DNA of 8,582 nucleotides from Phycisphaeraceae bacterium (lineage in GTDB: Bacteria; Planctomycetota; Phycisphaerae; Phycisphaerales; Phycisphaeraceae). The notes under the pieces were generated by a model. It did not search any database and was not told where the DNA came from. It was given only the letters and a program-made list of their open reading frames with translations. The translations under genes and the position numbers were made by a program. Every line of letters starts with the position of its first letter. Position 1 is the stretch's first letter. This document shows positions 6,033 through 8,582 of this stretch, in pieces. The stretch spans positions 1 to 8,582 of the forward strand of contig JADZCW010000203.1 of the NCBI GenBank assembly GCA_020851395.1. Direction: 5' to 3'.

Positions 6033-6410
6033 ATGTCACTGCTCAAGGAATTCAAGGAGTTCGCGGTCAAGGGCAACGCCGTCGACATGGCCGTCGGCAT
6101 CATTATCGGTGCCGCGTTCAACAAGATCGTCAGCTCGCTGGTCAACGACGTCATCATGCCCCCCTTGGGGGTTCTGATCGGCGGCGTGGACTTCAAGTAC
6201 CTGACGGTGGTCCTCAAGGAGGCCGTGCCCGCCGACCCCGCCACCGGCGCCGCCGCCCTCCCCGAGGTCGCCATCCGCTACGGCATGTTCATCAACACCT
6301 GCATCGACTTCCTGATCGTCGCCTTCACCGTCTTCATCATGATCAAGATGATGAACAAGCTCCTGAGCGCCCGCCCGCCCTTCCTCGGCCGCAAGGACGC
6401 CACCGCCTGA
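6033..6410 (+). CDS. mscL: Large-conductance mechanosensitive channel MscL
   Basis: A 125-residue inner-membrane channel subunit, slightly shorter than the 136 residues of the E. coli protein. MscL pentamers open under membrane tension to release solutes during sudden osmotic downshift. The start is set by AAGGGA at 6021-6026, six bases upstream. The N-terminus MSLLKEFKEFAVKGN forms the amphipathic helix, and AVDMAVGIIIGAAF with the following DVIMPPLG is the pore-lining first helix and its characteristic turn. A short periplasmic loop contains the stretch PADPATGAAALP. YGMFINTCIDFLIVAF opens the second helix, and a short basic tail ends the protein. All hallmarks are intact. It has its own terminator and probably its own promoter, and shows no functional link to the disulfide genes. 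Confidence 0.97.
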   Translation: MSLLKEFKEFAVKGNAVDMAVGIIIGAAFNKIVSSLVNDVIMPPLGVLIGGVDFKYLTVVLKEAVPADPATGAAALPEVAIRYGMFINTCIDFLIVAFTVFIMIKMMNKLLSARPPFLGRKDATA

Positions 6411-6438
6411 TCGCATCGCACCACTACTCACACTGCCC

Positions 6439-6465
6439 AAAGCCCACCCCCGCGTGGGCTTTTTT
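6439..6465 (+). terminator. Intrinsic terminator after mscL
   Basis: AAAGCCCAC (6439-6447) and GTGGGCTTT (6454-6462) are perfect nine-base arms around a six-base CCCCGC loop, followed by further T residues to 6465. It starts 28 bases after the mscL stop. The T-run touches the stop codon of the convergent flavoprotein gene at 6465-6467, so the hairpin lies just beyond that gene too and may act in both directions, although the minus-strand T tract is short. Confidence 0.92.
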
Positions 6466-7715
6466 CATGACTTCCCCGCCGCCGTTCCCGCCACGAAACC
6501 CGTCGACCACGCCCACTGGAAATTGAACCCCCCGATCCGTCCGTCGCAGTCGAGCACCTCGCCCACCAGATACAGCCCCTCCGCCACGCGCGACCCCATC
6601 GTCCCCGGATCAACCTCCTCCAACGGCACGCCCCCCGCCGTCACCTCCGCGTAGTTCCACCCGCGATCGCGCGCCACGCGCAGGTCCAGCCCCGTCAGCG
6701 CATGCACCAACGTCCGCCTCGCCTCACGCGGGAGCTGCCCCATCGCCACCCCCGCTTCCAGCCCCACTTGCCCCGCGATCACTTCCGCCACGCGCCGCGG
6801 CAGCCGCTCGCCCAGCACGTTGATGAGCCCCCGCCGAGGCCCATCCGTTGCAACGTCGATCAACCACCGCTCCACGCGCTCGAAATCCTCACCCGGCAGG
6901 AACGAACACATCATGCGGGCCTGCTTCCCCTCCCCCCGCGCCGTCGTCCAGAACCGGCTCGCGTCCATGGCCACCGGCCCGCTGACCCCGAAGTGCGTCC
7001 ACAGCAGACTCCCCACCCGCTGATCCACCCGCTTGCCCTCGGCAAACGTCAAAAACTCTGCCTCATGCGACACCCCCGCCAGCGACGCGTGGAACATCGG
7101 CCCCTCGAGCACCAGCGGCGCCAACGCCGGATACGTCGCCGTCACCGTGTGCCCCAGACGCTTGGCCAGCGCATACCCGCCCCCATCGCTTCCCGTCTTG
7201 GGCAACGATCGCCCCCCCGTCGCTAGCACCACCCGCCGCGCGGTCATCACCCCACGACTGTGCCCCATCTCAAACCCACCCTCCGCGAGTCTTCTGATCT
7301 CTCGGACCCGATGCCCCGTCATCAGCCGCACCCCCAGCGCCTCGCACCGCCCCACCAACGCCCCCAGCACCGTGTGCGCGTCATCGCTGACCGGAAACAG
7401 CTTGCCCGTCTCCTCCCGCTTGAGCCTCACACCCAATGACTCGAACCACGCCGCCGCCGCCCTCTCATCGAACGCCCGCAACACCCGCTTGATCAACTTC
7501 CGGGGGCCCTGGAAGTCCTCTGGCCGAACAACGTCATGCGTGACATTGCACCGCCCGCCGCCCGAGACCAGGATCTTCGCCCCCAGCTTCGCCGCCCCGT
7601 CGAGCACCGCCACCGACGCCCCCGGATGCGCCCCCGCCTGCCGCGCGAAGATCGCCGCCGCCAACCCCGCCGCGCCGCCGCCGATCACCGCAATGTCCAC
7701 ATCAAACCCGCTCAT
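6465..7715 (-). CDS. BaiN/HI0933-family NAD(P)/FAD-dependent oxidoreductase
   Basis: A 416-residue flavoprotein read leftwards from ATG 7715. Residues 8-24 hold the dinucleotide-binding motif IAVIGGGAAGLAAAIFA. Residues 45-59 carry the family signature GAKILVSGGGRCNVT, and the C-terminus from residue 380 has the second FAD-contact motif GLYLVGEVLDCDGRIGG. These are the marks of the HI0933/YhiN/BaiN family, whose length is usually about 400 residues. The physiological substrate of most members is unknown; a few act on bile-acid intermediates, which should not be assumed here. It has no signal peptide and should be cytoplasmic. It converges on mscL across the shared terminator and diverges from the ArsC/Spx-like gene across 83 bases. 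No Shine-Dalgarno is obvious. A TAAGAT lies at 7725-7730 on the minus strand, nine bases before the ATG. Confidence 0.93.
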   Translation of the reverse strand: MSGFDVDIAVIGGGAAGLAAAIFARQAGAHPGASVAVLDGAAKLGAKILVSGGGRCNVTHDVVRPEDFQGPRKLIKRVLRAFDERAAAAWFESLGVRLKREETGKLFPVSDDAHTVLGALVGRCEALGVRLMTGHRVREIRRLAEGGFEMGHSRGVMTARRVVLATGGRSLPKTGSDGGGYALAKRLGHTVTATYPALAPLVLEGPMFHASLAGVSHEAEFLTFAEGKRVDQRVGSLLWTHFGVSGPVAMDASRFWTTARGEGKQARMMCSFLPGEDFERVERWLIDVATDGPRRGLINVLGERLPRRVAEVIAGQVGLEAGVAMGQLPREARRTLVHALTGLDLRVARDRGWNYAEVTAGGVPLEEVDPGTMGSRVAEGLYLVGEVLDCDGRIGGFNFQWAWSTGFVAGTAAGKS

Positions 7716-7744
7716 CGTCCGGCGATCTTACCCGCATCTCCCCA

Positions 7745-7772
7745 TACCCCGTACCCTGTACCCCGTACCCCA
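7745..7772. repeat. Four tandem heptamers, TACCCYR type
   Basis: Four consecutive seven-base units (TACCCCG, TACCCTG, TACCCCG, TACCCCA) fill most of the gap between the divergent flavoprotein and ArsC/Spx-like genes. Three GTAC palindromes fall at the unit junctions with a seven-base period. The unit would be easy to expand or contract by slippage and lies upstream of both start codons. Whether it is regulatory or a dispersed genomic repeat cannot be told here. Confidence 0.75.
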
Positions 7773-7786
7773 CCACCCCCTCCCGC

Positions 7787-7792
7787 TAAAAT
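7787..7792 (+). promoter_or_regulatory. Possible -10 box of the ArsC/Spx-like gene, leaderless geometry
   Basis: TAAAAT matches the sigma70 -10 consensus at five of six positions and ends six bases before the ATG at 7799, so the transcript would begin at about the start codon. No Shine-Dalgarno is present; the bases before the ATG are ATCACCCC. The -35 position would fall in the heptamer repeat and does not resemble TTGACA. Confidence 0.4.
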
Positions 7793-7798
7793 CACCCC

Positions 7799-8164
7799 AT
7801 GCCCACACCCGCCCCCCTCGACTTCTACGGCTACGACAAGTGCTCTTCCTGCCACAACGCCCGCAAGTGGCTCGACCAGCACAAGCTCCCCCACCGCTTC
7901 ATCGACATCACCGAGCATCCCCCCGCCCTCGCCCTGCTCAAGAAGCTCCTCGCCGCCGGCCACCCGCTGCCCAAACTCTTCAACACCTCCGGCATCCTCT
8001 ACCGCGAGATGGACATCAAGTCGCGCCTCCCCGCCATGACTCCCGACCAAGCCCTCGCCCTGCTCGCCCAGCATGGCAAGCTCTGCAAACGCCCCATCGT
8101 CACCGACGGCCGACGCTTCACCGTCGGCTTCGACGCCGAACGGTTTGCGGAAGTTTGGACATGA
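7799..8164 (+). CDS. ArsC/Spx/YffB-family thioredoxin-fold protein
   Basis: A 121-residue cytoplasmic protein of the arsenate reductase-like/Spx family, at the usual family length. It opens with a beta strand (LDFYGY) leading to K14-C15-S-S-C18 followed by NARKWL, the position of the redox cysteine in ArsC and of the CxxC in Spx. It continues with LPKLFNTSGILYREMDIK, the mid-domain segment, and CKRPIV, whose R98 matches the oxyanion-binding arginine of the ArsC fold. With CxxC it resembles the Spx/MgsR subgroup more than classic ArsC, but there is no arsenic operon and no sign of the RNA polymerase contacts needed to call it Spx. The role is therefore open: arsenate or other thiol-linked reduction, or redox sensing. 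The translation start is the first ATG with the right N-terminus. Confidence 0.85.
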   Translation: MPTPAPLDFYGYDKCSSCHNARKWLDQHKLPHRFIDITEHPPALALLKKLLAAGHPLPKLFNTSGILYREMDIKSRLPAMTPDQALALLAQHGKLCKRPIVTDGRRFTVGFDAERFAEVWT

Positions 8165-8215
8165 TTTTCCGGAGATTCCCTTACTCTAATCGTATTTTTT
8201 GACGCCCCTAGGGCA

Positions 8216-8244
8216 TTGTGAGCCGGCCTTTCGATTCGTACAAT
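8216..8244 (+). promoter_or_regulatory. Promoter of the secreted protein gene at 8302
   Basis: TTGTGA (8216-8221) and TACAAT (8239-8244) are spaced by exactly 17 bases and match the sigma70 boxes at four and five of six positions. Transcription should start near 8251 and give a leader of about 50 bases. An imperfect inverted repeat, GCCCCTAGGGC (8204-8214), sits directly before the -35 box and could be a small regulatory site. Confidence 0.6.
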
Positions 8245-8301
8245 CCCCCCCGTCGGTTGCTCCATCCCACCGGTTTCCCCCACAAGCTGGAGTGATCCCC
8301 C

Positions 8302-8582
8302 ATGCTGCGATCCTTTTTACTGTCCATCCTTTTTCTTCTCCCCGGAGGCGTAATCATGGCCCAGACCGCCGAAAACCACCCCCAAGCTGACGACCTGCTC
8401 TTCATCCACCACTCCTGCGGCAACGACTGGCTCAAGCGCGGCCTCCACGAAGCCCTGCTGACCAAGCCCTACGTCAACCGCCGCAATGACGTCTGCTACG
8501 GCGTCGACGCCCAGCCCGACAACGGCCGGCCCGACTCCCTCCGCATCGACGGCAAGGTCCCCGGCGACCGCACCGACATGAA
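8302..8582 (+). CDS. Secreted protein of unknown function, N-terminal part (runs off the right edge)
   Basis: The ATG at 8302 follows GGAG at 8289-8292 by nine bases and opens a frame that is still open after 93 codons at the window edge. Residues 1-20 look like a signal peptide: R3, a leucine/phenylalanine core, then VIMA before QTAE as the likely cleavage. The mature protein begins with LLFIHHSCGNDWL, then GLHEALL, a C-Y-G-V stretch, and VPGDRTDM near the edge. From memory, this order (FIHHS-G..WL, GL..AL, then GDRTD) recalls secreted proteins in Planctomycetes and related bacteria, usually annotated as hypothetical. The paired histidines with serine could be a catalytic or metal site, but I cannot assign a reaction. 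It appears to be an independent transcription unit. Confidence 0.75.
   Translation, partial: MLRSFLLSILFLLPGGVIMAQTAENHPQADDLLFIHHSCGNDWLKRGLHEALLTKPYVNRRNDVCYGVDAQPDNGRPDSLRIDGKVPGDRTDM

Noticed and set aside
1..8582. Mobile elements, CRISPR arrays, tRNA or rRNA genes
   Set aside because: I saw no transposase or integrase, no terminal inverted repeats with target duplications, no spaced direct repeats of CRISPR type, and no tRNA or rRNA signatures.

Overview
The window is about two thirds G+C by eye, and its genes strongly prefer C or G at third codon positions. The gene content fits a Gram-negative-like bacterium with an exported lipoprotein layer: fused VKOR-DsbA oxidases, a lipoprotein MsrA, and a secreted protein of the 'FIHHS-G..WL / GDRTD' type. 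Together with the codon style this suggests Planctomycetes, perhaps Phycisphaerae. That placement is inference from style and content, not from a marker gene.

Layout. 1-765 (minus) is the N-terminal part of an APC-family amino acid permease. It diverges from a lipoprotein methionine sulfoxide reductase MsrA at 820-1485. A 450-base non-coding stretch follows (1486-1935). It holds an AT-rich patch with a plausible promoter, an inverted repeat across its -35 box, and a perfect 20-bp palindrome. This leads into a small exported protein with eight cysteines (1936-2352). Downstream are three related membrane redox genes on the plus strand: a VKOR-DsbA-like fusion that has lost all its catalytic cysteines (2510-3838), a VKOR-only protein (3835-4467, overlapping the previous stop), and a complete VKOR-DsbA fusion with all expected cysteines (4513-5919). 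The large-conductance mechanosensitive channel gene mscL follows (6033-6410) with a clear intrinsic terminator. A BaiN/HI0933-family flavoprotein converges on it (6465-7715, minus). A heptamer tandem repeat lies between that gene and a divergent ArsC/Spx-family thioredoxin-fold protein (7799-8164). The window ends inside a secreted protein of unknown function (8302 to the edge), which has a good sigma70-like promoter.

How it may work together. The stretch from 1936 to 5919 reads as an envelope oxidative-folding module. The exported protein could form up to four disulfides. The complete VKOR-DsbA fusion could make disulfides and pass electrons to quinone. The VKOR-only protein could recharge a separate thioredoxin-fold partner. 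The inactive paralogue may have become a binding, chaperone or regulatory subunit. The MsrA lipoprotein just upstream repairs oxidised methionine, probably in the same compartment. The individual families are recognised from motifs. The idea that they form one dedicated system with the cysteine-rich protein as client is my inference from proximity and cysteine content.
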